Source: Vanilla planifolia
Taxonomy: Eukaryota > Streptophyta > Magnoliopsida > Asparagales > Orchidaceae
Assembly: GCA_023846275.1 (NCBI GenBank)
Contig: CM043870.1
Location: 13,649,527 to 13,713,526, forward strand
Reading direction: 5' to 3'
DNA length: 64,000 bases
Shown here: in pieces, positions 10,441-22,990 of the stretch
How positions within the stretch are numbered: the first letter of the stretch is position 1
How the letters are laid out: every line of letters starts with the position of its first letter
Program-made: the position numbers and the translations under genes
The notes under the pieces: generated by a model
Told to the model about the DNA's origin: nothing
The model's input: only the letters and a program-made list of their open reading frames with translations
Database searches by the model: none

Positions 10441-10803
10441 TAGCTTAATTGCAACGTTGCTATGCAACATAATCAATATGCTAGAATTGGTATTGTTGTT
10501 AAGGGTAACTCAGGTATGCCTGTTATTATTGTTGGCAAAACTTGGATCTTTTGGTCAGTTTCCACCATGGAGGCTGCTACTGTTCTTGATGCTATGGAGC
10601 TTCTTAGAAAGCTACTTCCTAATACCCATGCTATGGTTACTGAAGTGAACCAATTTCTTGTTTGTGTAATGAATAAGAGTGCCTATCATTGTGCTGTTAC
10701 TTTTGTGCAGGGTATGCAATCCTTCAAACTATCCCACATAAAAGGTAATGACAATTGTGTTGTCGATTAGGTTGCGCATCAAGTACTTTTATATGATTTT
10801 GTT
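10441..10803 (+). pseudogene. LINE B ORF2 RNase H domain (RVT_3-like)
   Basis: After an in-frame stop the translation reads LNCNVAMQHNQYARIGIVVK, GNSGMPVIIVGKTW, STMEAATVLDAMELLRKLLP, MVTEVNQFLVCVM and FKLSHIKGNDNCVVD, a stop at 10768-10770, then VAHQVLLYDFVWD. This is the RVT_3 / RNase H fold seen at the C-terminus of some plant L1 ORF2 proteins. The first catalytic aspartate (D-G in family members) is Asn (10453-10455). The glutamate in the E-A-A segment is kept. The aspartate of the E-V-D segment is Asn (10648-10650). The terminal H-x9-D pair is kept. The domain would remove RNA from RNA-DNA hybrids; it is inactive here. Confidence 0.82.
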
Positions 10804-10930
10804 TGGGATTGAGGAATGTCCCTTCCAAAACTACCTTTGTATTATCTATTTTTTTAATTTATGTATGAACCTCTTTAAGGAGAGCAAGATGTAGGCTTTA
10901 ACCTTTTCTTTATGAGGAAATACAAAGACA

Positions 10931-11812
10931 TTTAAACCCACAGACTTATCTCGAAACCCAATGACTGTGGCAAAAGGAGTTCTAAATATGCAATAAATGA
11001 GTGTTATCTATGCAGTGAATGATATCGTACATATAGAATTTGACACAAGATTGGTTGGTCGGCGATGTTGGTGATAATAGGAGGTGATAGGGCAATGGTT
11101 GATGGAGTTTAGATGTGCCCTACTTTGGTAGTATGCTCAGGGCATGCATGTGATTATCTATTTATTCGGTCACCTTTCACAATTTTAGAAATCGAATTAT
11201 AATTTTTCAATATCTTAGTACCCATTAAGCAATGGCGAACAATGCCAGAAGCTAAATTACAAAAGTCAAAAAAGTAAAAAATAAATTTATTGCAAGTGTC
11301 CCCATGACAGAAGGCATAAGCCAACTTTTTACATTTGGCTTGAGAAATGTTGGAGTCAAATAATCACATCATGATCATCCAAGATGATAGAATCGTCCAT
11401 GCCATCAAGGCACCAGAAAGTGAAAGTGAATTTTAGTGTTGTGTAAGAAATAATGTAGTTCATTCTATAGAAGTGTCACTATTGGAGGAGGCTAGTTGTG
11501 AAGAGAATATTTTTGGAGTGTACCAAGTGCCACATTGCACATAGTGCTATAGAAAAAGGGAAACCTAAAACCACTAGATAGGTAATGGGATTTGATAATA
11601 TGCTAAAATTAGTATTACTTCGTAAGAAAAGTCTCCTTGTCCAATTGTACTATTGAGGGTGTTGTTTATGGTTGCAGACATGGTGTTTGTGAAAATATTG
11701 CAAGGGTCAGGGAAGCTAATAATTGAAACGATAAAAATGAACTACAACACTTAGTTAAGGTCAATTTTAAGGAGTCTCTTACTGAGGATTACTAAAGGAA
11801 AAAAATAAAGTA
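10931..11812. other. Unassigned border DNA between LINE B and satellite array
   Basis: About 0.9 kb matching neither the LINE nor the satellite monomer by eye. Its base composition is intermediate. No ORF of note, RNA gene or terminal repeat was recognised. Confidence 0.5.
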
Positions 11813-14699
11813 ATATTAATCTATTATTTTAATTTCAAGAAAATAAGCATTAAATTGTTAAGGGATAGAATGTAACAAACTCCATAGTCAAATAATATAT
11901 GAGTCAAAATTTCTCATAAAATAAGCTAAAACCCTAGAAGAAAATATATTTAAAATATAAAAAAATATATATTTTATTTGATAGAGTTCATTTAAAGTTG
12001 TCTAATGACATTTGTTCCATCCAATTTGTTTTGAGGAATTTTTTCAATTACAATGAGTTATGAAATTTATTAAATATATATAGTAATAGATTATTATTTT
12101 AATATTAAGTAATTTTATGTTAAAACTGAAACATGATTAATTGAAGCATTGTAATATAATGAAATTTAAGAGACTTAAATGTTTTAGGGGAGAAGATTTT
12201 GAGTCTAGTTAGTTAAATTAGGAATTCAATGTAAACAATTTTAGTAATTGATATAAATTTTAGAAGAAAGTTGTATTCCATGACATTAAGGTGATAATCT
12301 ACAATATCCTTGATTGTGAAATCATGTAGGAATGAAACGTCTTGTAAACCATGCTAAAATTCGTTAACCCTTCAGCAACCTTGTTTGTTTCATCTTAAAT
12401 AGACCAAGTTTTGAATTATTATGAATTACCAAAGCAATTAAAAAAATCACAATAAATTATTATTTTGATATTAAGTAAAAATATGTTAAACCTAAAATAA
12501 GATAAATTAAAAATTTGTGAAGCAACATTATCAAAGTGATATAAAGGTTACATGAATGAGGAATTGGAGTAACATTATAGTATAACCAAAATCAAAGCAA
12601 GAAAAATAAGCATGCATAAAAATATCTCATAAATTATACATCAATTAAAAATAATATAATATTTTTAATTACATAAAATATTAATATTTAATTTAATAAG
12701 GCATATTGAGATGGGTTCAATAACATTTGCCTTGCTTAATCGAACACTGTTTGGAATAACTTAGTTAATGCAATGTAAATGTCACATGAGAGGAGAAATC
12801 TGTTGAAATCTTAATATAATCAAGTAAAATTAAGAAATTGGAAGAAATAAATTAAATTAAAAAATTATTATTTTCATATTAAGTAAATATATAAGAAAAT
12901 TAAATGAATAAACTTTAGAAAAATATTATATTATTATTTTTTGAAATCTCATTTTGATATTTGATACAATTTTTTTTGCCTCAATTTGTCCTCGTTTGGA
13001 ATTAGTGTGAATTACCAAATTATATAAGGATAAATAATAATAGTAAATTATTATTTTTAATATTAATCAAATATAATTTAAAATGAAATAAATTAAATTA
13101 AAGTAATGTAATATTACCAAATTAAAGTGATGTAAAATTCACGTTAAAAGAGATTTGGTACTATAAATTAATTTAACAAAATCAAAGAGAAAAAACATTG
13201 ATGAAAAGTGGTAAATTTTATTTGAAGGTTATACTCTCGTATACTAAGAAAAGTTAGTGAAATATCCTTGATTTGCAAATCAGGTACGAATATTTAAAAC
13301 TATTAAACCATGAAAATGTATAAAAAAATACTTGAAAAATAAAAAAAATTATTTAATTGCAAAGAGCTAGTTGACTTGATTCCAATGACATTTCTTTTAC
13401 TTCGATATGAACAAGCCCAAAGTTTTACGATTCTACAAAGAAAATAAACATAAATAAAAACAAATTTTAATATTAGAGAAAAATGTATAAAAGTTTAAAT
13501 ATTATAAATTAAAGCAATGTTATATTACCATTTCATGGTGATGTAAATGGTACATGATATGAGATTTAGACTAAGTACGTAATATAATAAAATAAAATAA
13601 AAAAAATCTAAAGAAATGATATAAATTGTATCGAAATTTTGCATTTCAAGATACAATGATGCTCATGTATAACATTCTTGATAAGCATAAACAATTACTA
13701 TGCATAATGAAAGAAGATATGATAAATAATTAAAAAAACAAAATCAAAGGGATTCAAGAGTCATAATTCATAAGATTTAAAGTTACATAGTAATAAAATA
13801 AAATCAAAGCTAAATATTTCAATAAGTATGATTAATGGTAATGGAAAGTTGTATTTCAAGATAATAAGAAGATCGAGTTTAGCATCCTTGATCATCAATT
13901 TTACTATCAATAAAAAAGCCTCGTAAAGCATGCCAAAATAAAGAATATAAAATGTTTGAAAATTTTAAAAATAAATATTTAATCAGATAGAGCTTGTAGA
14001 CATGGCTCAAGGACATTTGATTTATCTGCAACTAATCCCATTTGAAATTATTATTAATTACCAAAATATAAAAGCTCAAATAATTGTAAATTATAATTTT
14101 AATATTAAGTAAACATATATTATAGTTGAAATAAGATAAACTAAAGCAATGTTATATAATAAAATAAATGATTGAAAAGCTCCCATGAGGAGAGATTTTG
14201 AGTTACATAAAAATATAACCAAAACAAAGAAAAAATATTTAAGAAATGAGTTAAATTGCAAAGGAAAATTTCATTAAAAAGAACTAAGAAGACCGAGCAG
14301 AATATCCTCAATCATCAAATAAGGTATGACTCCAAATATCTTGTAATAGTTGCTAAAATGACAGAGAAACAAAATAGAAAAGTAAAATTACATATCAAAT
14401 TTAATATAGCTTAATAAGATGTGTCTAACAACATTTTTGCTTTCATGATCAAATCTTATTTAGAATTATTAGGAATTACCAACTTAGACAAAAGGAAATA
14501 ACTATAATTTTTCATTTTAGCATTAATTAAACATATTATAAATTTAAAATAAGATAAATTAAAGAAATGCTGTATATCCAAATCGAACGAACAAAAATGT
14601 TAAACAAAAGTAGATTTAGTGTTACATATTAATATAACAATGTCAAAGTAAAAATTTTTAAAACAAGAGATATTTTGTATGAAAAAATGCATTCAAAAT

Positions 14700-14935
14700 G
14701 TCGGGGAGGTTAAGTGTGATATAACAAAATTAAAGCAATGTAAAAATTAGATGAGAGGAGATTGAGAGAGCCATAGTAACATAACCAAATCAAAGAGAAT
14801 ACTTTGAAGAAATGAAAAAAATTAAGAGCTAAAATGAGATAAATTAATGTAATGTAACATAAGAAAATTAATGACTTTCAGAGCTCACACAAAAGGGGAT
14901 TTAAAGTTACAATGTTAGATAAATAAACCAAAGAA
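14700..14935 (+). repeat. Irregular monomer with partial internal duplication
   Basis: The mid-monomer segment (A-ATATAAC-AAATCAAAG ... GAGGAGATTTA) occurs twice before the monomer continues: first near 14720-14800 and again near 14835-14910. The unit is therefore longer than normal. Confidence 0.55.
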
Positions 14936-16212
14936 AAAATATGAATAAATGAAACAAATTACATAAGTCGCATTCCAAAACACTAAAGAGATCATGTGTA
15001 ACATCCTCAATCATTAAATCAAATATAAATCAAAATATAATATAAAGTACTCATAAAAATAGCAAAAATATTTTAAAAAATAAAAAAAAGGTATTTAAAA
15101 GGATAAAAAAGATTTACATCAGTTGTAGTTAACTACCAAAGAACATAATGATAAATTATAAAAAATTACTATTTTAACATTAAGAAAATATACATCAAAG
15201 TTAGAAAAATTAAAATTATATAATATAATCAAGTCAAAGTGATATAAAGGTGACATGGTAGGAGACTTAGAGTTTTATTATAAAATATATAAATCTAAGA
15301 AAATAATTCGAAAGAATGATATAAATGTTATTAGAATGTTGCATCCCACCATAGTGCGAAAATCAAGTGTAATATTCCCAATATTCCATTTGTTGTACTG
15401 ATCAAAATATTTTTTAAAGGATAATGAATATTCTAAAAGTAAAATATTCAATAATATAAAAAAGAATATTTGATTGGATAGAGCAAAAAGTAGGACTCCA
15501 ACAATGTTTGGTTTTTCTCAATTCGATCTTGTTTAGAATAAATAAGAATTGCAAAGTAAAAGAATCATAAGTTGTAGCATATTATTAATTAAATTTGAAG
15601 CAAACATATATTCAAGTGGAAATAATATAAATTGAATAAATATAATATAGCAAAATTTATGTATATAAAAATTACATTAGAGGAGATTTTAACTTACATA
15701 TTTATATAGGTACATCAAAAAAAATTTGAAAAAATAAGATAAATTATACAAGAAATTGTTATTTCAAAGCATTAAGGAGATTGACTATAACATTCTTTAT
15801 TGTCAAATCTATTAAAAATGCAAACATCTTAAAAAAAGCAAGCTAAAGGTCATAGAAATAAAAAATTTTAGAACGTTAAAATAATTGTTTAACTGATGGA
15901 GCTCATCAAAATGGTCAAACAGTGCTTATTTCTTCTATAATGGATAGCATTTTGAATTAGTACAATTTTCTAGAGTAAATAAGCATAAATAGTAGAAATT
16001 TATTATTTTAATATTAAGTAAACATATCACAACTCTATGATGAGATAAACTAATGTAAGTATGATATAATAATATAAAATATATGCAAAGTGTCACATGA
16101 TAATAGAATTTGAAGTTCGTTGTAGTATAACAAAACCTAAGAAAAATAATTGAACAAATGAGATAAATTGTACAAAAAAAGTTATGTTCCATGATATGAT
16201 GGACATAAACTC

Positions 16213-16622
16213 TAACATCCTTGATCATCAAATCAAGTATGAGTTCAAATGTTAAAATAAATTTCAGAAAAATCTTATTAAATAAAATATTTTAAAATTA
16301 AAAAATGAAAGTTTAAATTGTTAAAGCTGGTGAAAAAAAACAAGAACATTTGTTTCACTTAATCAAACTTTGTTAAGAATTACTTGAGTTTGCCATAAAA
16401 AATAATCATAAATAGTAACATATTATTATTTTTAATATTAAGAAAATACATACAAATGCTTAAATTAGGTGAATTATAACAATATAACATAAAAATTAAA
16501 GCAATGTAAAGTTCACATAAGATCAGATTTATTGTAAATTATTATTATAACCAAATAAAGAAAAAAAATTTAAAAAAGATAAATTATAAATGTTCTATTC
16601 AAAGATACCATGAAATAGAATG
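16213..16622 (+). repeat. Representative satellite monomer (410 bp)
   Basis: One unit measured from one conserved box to the next. It starts with TAACATCCTTGATCATCAAA and the next unit starts with CAACATCCTAGATACTCAAA. It is given as a reference unit because its box is close to the apparent consensus. Within it lie the AT-rich dyad region and the repeated AATATAAC/ATAACCAAAT motifs in degenerate form. Confidence 0.8.
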
Positions 16623-16907
16623 CAACATCCTAGATACTCAAATTAGGAATGAATTGTAATATTAAATAACGGATGCAAAAACAATAAAAATAAAAAAATT
16701 TGAAAAAACTATATAAAAATGAGTATTTAATTATATAAAATCCAACAAAATGAGCACAACAATGTTTGTTTCTCTCGATCAAACTTGGTTAGGATCATTA
16801 TATTTAGTAAATATTTGTTTGAAAGAAAATAAGATTAATTAAAAAAAGAATTAAAGTTTCACTACAATATAACAAAATTTGTGCAAAATAATTACAAGAA
16901 ATTAGCC

Positions 16908-17021
16908 AAATTTTATAAGAAAGTTGCATTCCATTGTCTTAAGGAGTTCGTGTGCAACATTTAGGTAAATTTTATAAGAAAGTTTCATTCCATTGTCTTA
17001 AGGAGATCGTGTGCAACATTC
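16908..17021 (+). repeat. Recent 59-bp local tandem duplication inside the satellite
   Basis: Two copies (16908-16966 and 16967-17021) begin AAATTTTATAAGAAAG. They differ at about two positions over ~54 bp. Ordinary neighbouring monomers differ far more, so this duplication is much younger than the array. It doubles the segment TTGCATTCC to TGTGCAACATT, including part of the conserved box. Confidence 0.85.
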
Positions 17022-18428
17022 TTGATTACCAAAAGTCACATGAATCAAACTTTTTTTTGAGTTTAGACAACCACTTGAAACACAATATTTAAAAATATTG
17101 AAAAAAAATTAATTGGATAGAAATTTTTGAGATGAGTTGAACATTGTTTGTTTTATTTGATTAAATCTCATTTTGAAGGGCAAATAATAAGATATTATTA
17201 TTTTAACTTTTTTGATAAATATATATAAATGATGAAATGATGTAACTTGAGGTAAGCTAATATAATCAAATCAAAGTGATATAAAGATCACATGAGATGA
17301 GAAGTAGAGCTACATATTAATATAATAAAATCAAAGCGAATCACTTGAATGAAAGAAATAAATTATACAAAATAGTTGCATTTTAATATACTAAGGAGAT
17401 AAGTGTAACCTCCTTGATCTTTAAGATAGGTATAAACCAAACCACTACGAAATATTTTTTAAAAAAAATGAACATTGAATTTGATAAACCATATCAAGAT
17501 GGGCCCACAAATGTTTGCTTGACATGATCAAACCTTGTTTAGAATAATTACAAATTAATTTGTAAATTTTGCATAAATATACATAAAACTATAAATTACT
17601 TTTTTTAATATCAAAAGATATATATTATAATTTTAAAGACAAGTCGAAGAAATATACTATCATAAAATCAAAAAGATGAAAGGCACACAATAGAAAAATT
17701 AGATTTACATAGTAATATATCCAAACAAAAGAGAACATTTTTAAGAAATGAGATAAATTATATAGGAAAATTGCATTGAAATATACCAATTAAATTGCAG
17801 CCTCAATTACTACAAAGGTATGAATTAAAATGTATTGCAAAAGACAAAAAATATGTAGAATAAAAATTTAAAAATAAAAAACAATTACTCAAAATGATAA
17901 AGCTTGTAAAGACTAGTCCAAGGACATTTCTTTACTCCCCATGAGATCTCATTTCGAATTACTATGAATTACTAAAAAAAATTGCTTGGGTAATAATAAA
18001 TTATTCTTTTCATTTTAAATATCTATTAATACTTAAAGAAGATAAATTGAAGCCTTCTAACATAACAAATCAAGGAGATTTAAAGATCACATATGAAAAC
18101 ATTTAGAGATCTCAAATAATAAAACAAATTAAAAAAAGCATTTGAAGAAATAAGATAAATTATATATGAAAGTTGGACTCCAATGTACTAAAGAGATTGT
18201 GTGTAACATTCTAAATTACCAAATAATGCAAGAATTGAAATTTCTCAAATTTTTACTAAAACAGATGAAGATAAAATATTTAAAATATTAAAAAAAATTA
18301 TTGGCAATGAGTTTGATGAGATAAGTCTGATGACATTTATTTTATATTCATGAAATCTCATTAGTAGTTACTAGAAATTTCCAAAGTAAATAAGCATTTG
18401 GTATAATAAAATATTTCTTAAGGTTAAA

Positions 18429-18443
18429 CATATATATATATAT
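18429..18443. repeat. Short (AT)n run
   Basis: About 7 AT units at the monomer position that normally reads AAATATATATTAAAGC. Confidence 0.7.
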
Positions 18444-21400
18444 TTGCTAACATTAAATAAATTAGAGCATTTTAACAAAATCAACGTGAAGTAAAACTTG
18501 CATAAAACTAGAATTAGACTTTCGTAGTAATATAATGAAACAGACTAAAATATTTAAACAAAACTATGTTGTACAAAAAAGTTTCATTCTAATATGTTTA
18601 AGAGATTGTGTGTGAAATCCTCAAATTTCAAACCATATATGATTTAAAATATCACACAAAACATGCCTAAACCTGAGAAAAGAAAACATTTGAAAATGTA
18701 AAAATGAATATTTAATAGATATACCTTATTGGGCTAGTCAATGACATCTTTTTCATCTTGATGAAACAACATTTAGAATGAGTACAAATTTACAAATTAA
18801 ATAAGTATACATAATTATAAATTATTATTTTATTATTAATTAAATATACATTAAATTAGAAGCGAGACAAAATAATGTAATATAATATTACCCAAAAAAG
18901 TTGTGGCAAAAGTTATGCAAGAGTAGATTTATATTTTCAAAGTAATATCACCAACTTAAAGCAAGAAACTTGATGAAATGAGATAAAATATACATGAAAG
19001 TTGCATTTCTAGATGCTGAATAGAATGATTATAACATTCTAGATTGTCAAATCAAGTATGAGTTAAAAAGACTCCTAAGCATGTCATAACCCTAAAGCTA
19101 AAGTAATTAAAAATATAAAAACAAATACTTAAATGGGTAAAGGTCGTCAAAGCTAGTAGAACGACATTTGTTAATTCTCCAATAGACCTTATTTAGAATT
19201 ACTACAAATTTGTAAATTACATAGTGATAAACAATAATAAATTATTATTTTAATATTTATTAAAAATTTTGTTAAGAAAAAATAAGATAAATTGAAGTGA
19301 TGTAATAATACAAAAGCAAAGTGAAGAGAACATCACATACAAAGAAATTTTTACATTCATAGCAGAAAAAGGAATCAAACAAAAAAAATTGGAGAAATTT
19401 GATTACTTGCATAAGAAAGTTACATTCAATACACTAAGGGTTTTGAGAGAAAATCATTGATTAAGAAATCATGTACAAATTGAAAGTGTTGTATAGTGTA
19501 GAAAAGCTTTAGTAAAATAAAATATTTGGGATATAAAAATAGAATTTTTAATTAGATAATGATTACCTAGATGAGTTCGATGAAATTTGCTTCATCTTAA
19601 TTAGACATTGTTTTGAATTACTGTGAAATACTAAACTAAATAAACATAAATTTCAATAAGTTTTTACTATAGCCTTAAGTAATTTAATCAATGAAATAGA
19701 GAAAAATCAAAGTGATGTCAAGCTGACTTGAGGGGAAAACTAAGTGTTTTATTATAATATAACAAAAAAAAGAAAAAAATTGAATAAATGAGATAAATTA
19801 TACAAGAAAGTCTCAATCCAAGATATTAATGAGATTGAGAGTGAATTCTGGGTAATCAAACGAAGCATGAATGAAAATGTCTCATAAATAATCCACAAAC
19901 CATGGAATACAAAATATTTTGAATTATAAAATAGAAGTCCATAAATGTTTGTTTTGTTCAAATCCAACATTACTAGGTGTTACTACGAATTGCCAAAATA
20001 ACTAATAAAAAATATATATTAAAGGTTAAGTATGGCAAATAATAGCCATATAATCTAATAAAATCGAAGCAAATTAAACATCGCACGAGTGGATATTTGG
20101 CTTTCGTAAAAAAATAAATTTTTACATTCTAACATACTAATAGGTTAGAGCATTACAACCTCAATCATCAAACAAATTTCAACTAAAAATGTCTCACAAA
20201 GAATGCCAAAATGTTAGTCAAATAGAATATTTAAACATTTAAAAATGAATATTTAACAGGAAGCTTGTAAATAAAAGTCCAATGATATATAGTTCATCTT
20301 AAGTAAACATCATTTGTAATTACTTTAACTTATCCAAGTAAAAATAGAAAATAGCAATTCATTATTTTTTAAATGTTAAGTAAATATGTGTTAAATTTAT
20401 AGTGAGATAAAATGAAAAAATGCAATATAACCAAATCAAAATAGAGTATAGCCCACGTGATAAGAGAATTAAAGTTTCTAAGCAATATAGTTAATTATAG
20501 TAAAATAGTTTAACATATGAGGCAAATTTTTTGGGAAAGTTGTATTACAATATACAAAGGAGCTGAATGAAATATCCTTGATCATCAAATTAAACACAAA
20601 TTAAAATATACCATAAAAAATGCAAAAATTTTAATCAAATAGAATTCTTGTAAATATAATATAATATTGAATTTGTTAGAGGACCTCAAGATGGGTTCAA
20701 TGACATTTTTTTGCTACCATCAATCTTTGTTAAAAATTAATTTCAATTATAAACTAAGTGATAATAAATTATAAATAAATAATAATTTTATTATTTGTAA
20801 TTATATGTTAAACTAAAATGATATAAATTGAAGTAGAATAATTCAACCATTTCAAAGTGATTTAAATGTCAATTGAGAGGACTTTTAGAGTTACATAAAT
20901 ATATAACCAAATCAAAGAAAAAATGTTTAAAAAAATGAGATTAATTGTATAAAAACTAGTATGCTAACATATTAATGAAATCAAGTTTGGCATCCTCAGT
21001 TATTAAATCAGGTATTAATTAAATTAATTTGTAAAACATACCAAAACTATTGAAAATAAATTATTTAAAATTATTTCAACTCAATTATACTACTTGTAAA
21101 ATTAATACAAAAAATAATAATTAAAGATATATAAGTTTTATTATATTAAGAAAATATAAATTAAAGTTGAAACAAAATAAATTGAAGCAATTTAATATAA
21201 TCAATTAGATGTAATGTGATGATCTCATGAGGCAAGATTTAAAATTACCTAATAATATAATCAAATGAAATAGAAACATTTGAAGAAATAAGCTAAATTG
21301 CATGGAAAAGTTCAACTAAAAGAGTTTCAGGAAATCAGGAGTAACATCCTAAGTAGTCAAATCAAGTAGGAATGAAAATACTTTGTAAAGCTTGCCAATG

Positions 21401-22739
21401 CTAAAAAAAAGTTATGACATAAAAAAATATTTAATTCAAAAGGGGTCATTAACGAGAGTCAAAAATATTTGTTTCATCTCATTGAAACCGTTATTACAAT
21501 TAATCCTAACTACCAAATAAAATTAGCATAAGTAATATTAAATTATACTTTATACATTAAGTAAATATATAGTAAAGCTCAAATTAGATAAATAAAAGTA
21601 ATGTAATATATTCAAATCAAAATAATGCAAATATCATTCAAAAAGAAAAGTAAGCCTTTATAGTAATATTGCTAAATGCAAGGGGAAAAATTTTAACTCA
21701 GTTATATTAGAAAGTTGTTTTACAAGATACAAACTAGAGTGAGCGTGACCTTATTCAACATCAATTCAAGTATAAATCGAAACTTCTAAAAAAACACACC
21801 AAAGCCCCCAAAACTAAACTATTTAAAAATATTAAATTGAATTTTTAATTTGATAAAGCACGTCAAGTTTTGTTTAACGATAATTGTTTCATCTTTATTA
21901 GATCTTACTTAGAATTACTATAAATTAAAAGACTAATTAAGCATGAAGAATAATAAATTATTATTCTAATTAGAAGTTAATATATATTAAATTTGAATTA
22001 AGATAAAATGAAAAGATGCAATTTTACCATATTAAAGACTTACGAATGTCACAATAGGGGAGATTTACAAATGAGATAAACTTTATGGCTAATCTAAATT
22101 CTAAGTTATTAAGATGATTGAGTGTAACATCTTTTATCATCAAACCTAGTATGAAAAAAAATTTCCCTTGAACTATGTTAGAATTTTAGAAAATAAAATA
22201 TTTAAAAAATAAAAGAAGTTTAATGAGTAAAAACTCATCGATAAAAGTAAAATGGAATTTATTTTATTTTAATGAAATGTCATTTAGGCTTACTGTTAAT
22301 TACCATATAAAAAGCATAAATAATAATAATTTAAAATTTCGTTATTAAGTAAATATATATTAAATTTGAAATGCGATAAATTAAAGGGATGTATATATAA
22401 CACAATCATGATGATGTAATCATCGTATGATTGGGGATTTATATTTACATGATTAAGAAGGTTTCATTTCAAGATAATAGCAAGATTAAGTGTACATCCT
22501 TGATCCTGAAATTTTGTATGAATAAAAATTTCTTGTAGTGCAAGGCAAATACCCAAATAAAATATTTACATATATAAAAAAATATTTAATTGGACAAAGG
22601 ATATTGTGATTTATCCAATAATATTTGTTTTGTCTCAATAGATACTCTTATCAAATTACAATGAATTTCTAAAGTAATAAAGCATAAATATTAATAAATT
22701 ACAATTTTAAAATCAAGTAATGATATGTTAAAGCTCAAA

Positions 22740-22990
22740 TTGGATAAATTAAAGTAATTTAATGCTCCAAAATGAAAGCACGCAAAGCACACAACAGAGG
22801 AGATTTATAACTAAATAACAATGTAACCATATCGTAGCAACATGTCTAAAAAAATAAGATAAATTGATGAAAGTTAATAAAACAAAATCTTTGTGAGGTG
22901 AAAGTCGCATGAGTGGAGAACTAAAGTTTCATAGTGACATACCCAAATCGAGGTAAAAGATTTGTAGAATTGAGACAAATTATGTTTGAA
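22740..22990 (+). repeat. Irregular monomer with partial internal duplication
   Basis: GAGGAGATTTATAACTAAAT near 22798 and GAGTGGAGAACTAAAGTTTC near 22912 are two versions of the same mid-monomer segment within one unit. The duplicated stretch is about 115 bp. Confidence 0.5.

Larger units (their letters stand above)
7365..10930 (+). mobile_element. LINE B: old L1-type retrotransposon relic with RNase H
   Basis: All domains of a plant L1 ORF2 can be followed in order on the plus strand: endonuclease start near 7365, S-D-H box near 7943, pre-RT FFH stretch near 8357, RT 8600-9640, zf-RVT-like finger 10030-10110 and RNase H 10444-10800. Many stops and frame changes separate the readable pieces, far more than in LINE A, so this is an older insertion. 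The 3' limit is uncertain: after the RNase H comes about 130 bp of AT-rich DNA with no clear poly(A) tail. I see no target-site duplication by eye. Confidence 0.82.

Noticed and set aside
5411..10803. One continuous plus-strand LINE from 3013 to 10803 with a ~1.6-kb insertion
   Set aside because: A second endonuclease N-terminal block (ENKVFLVALLDTQV) at about 7420 and the abrupt change in decay at 5714 favour two elements. The single-element reading was set aside but not excluded by computation.
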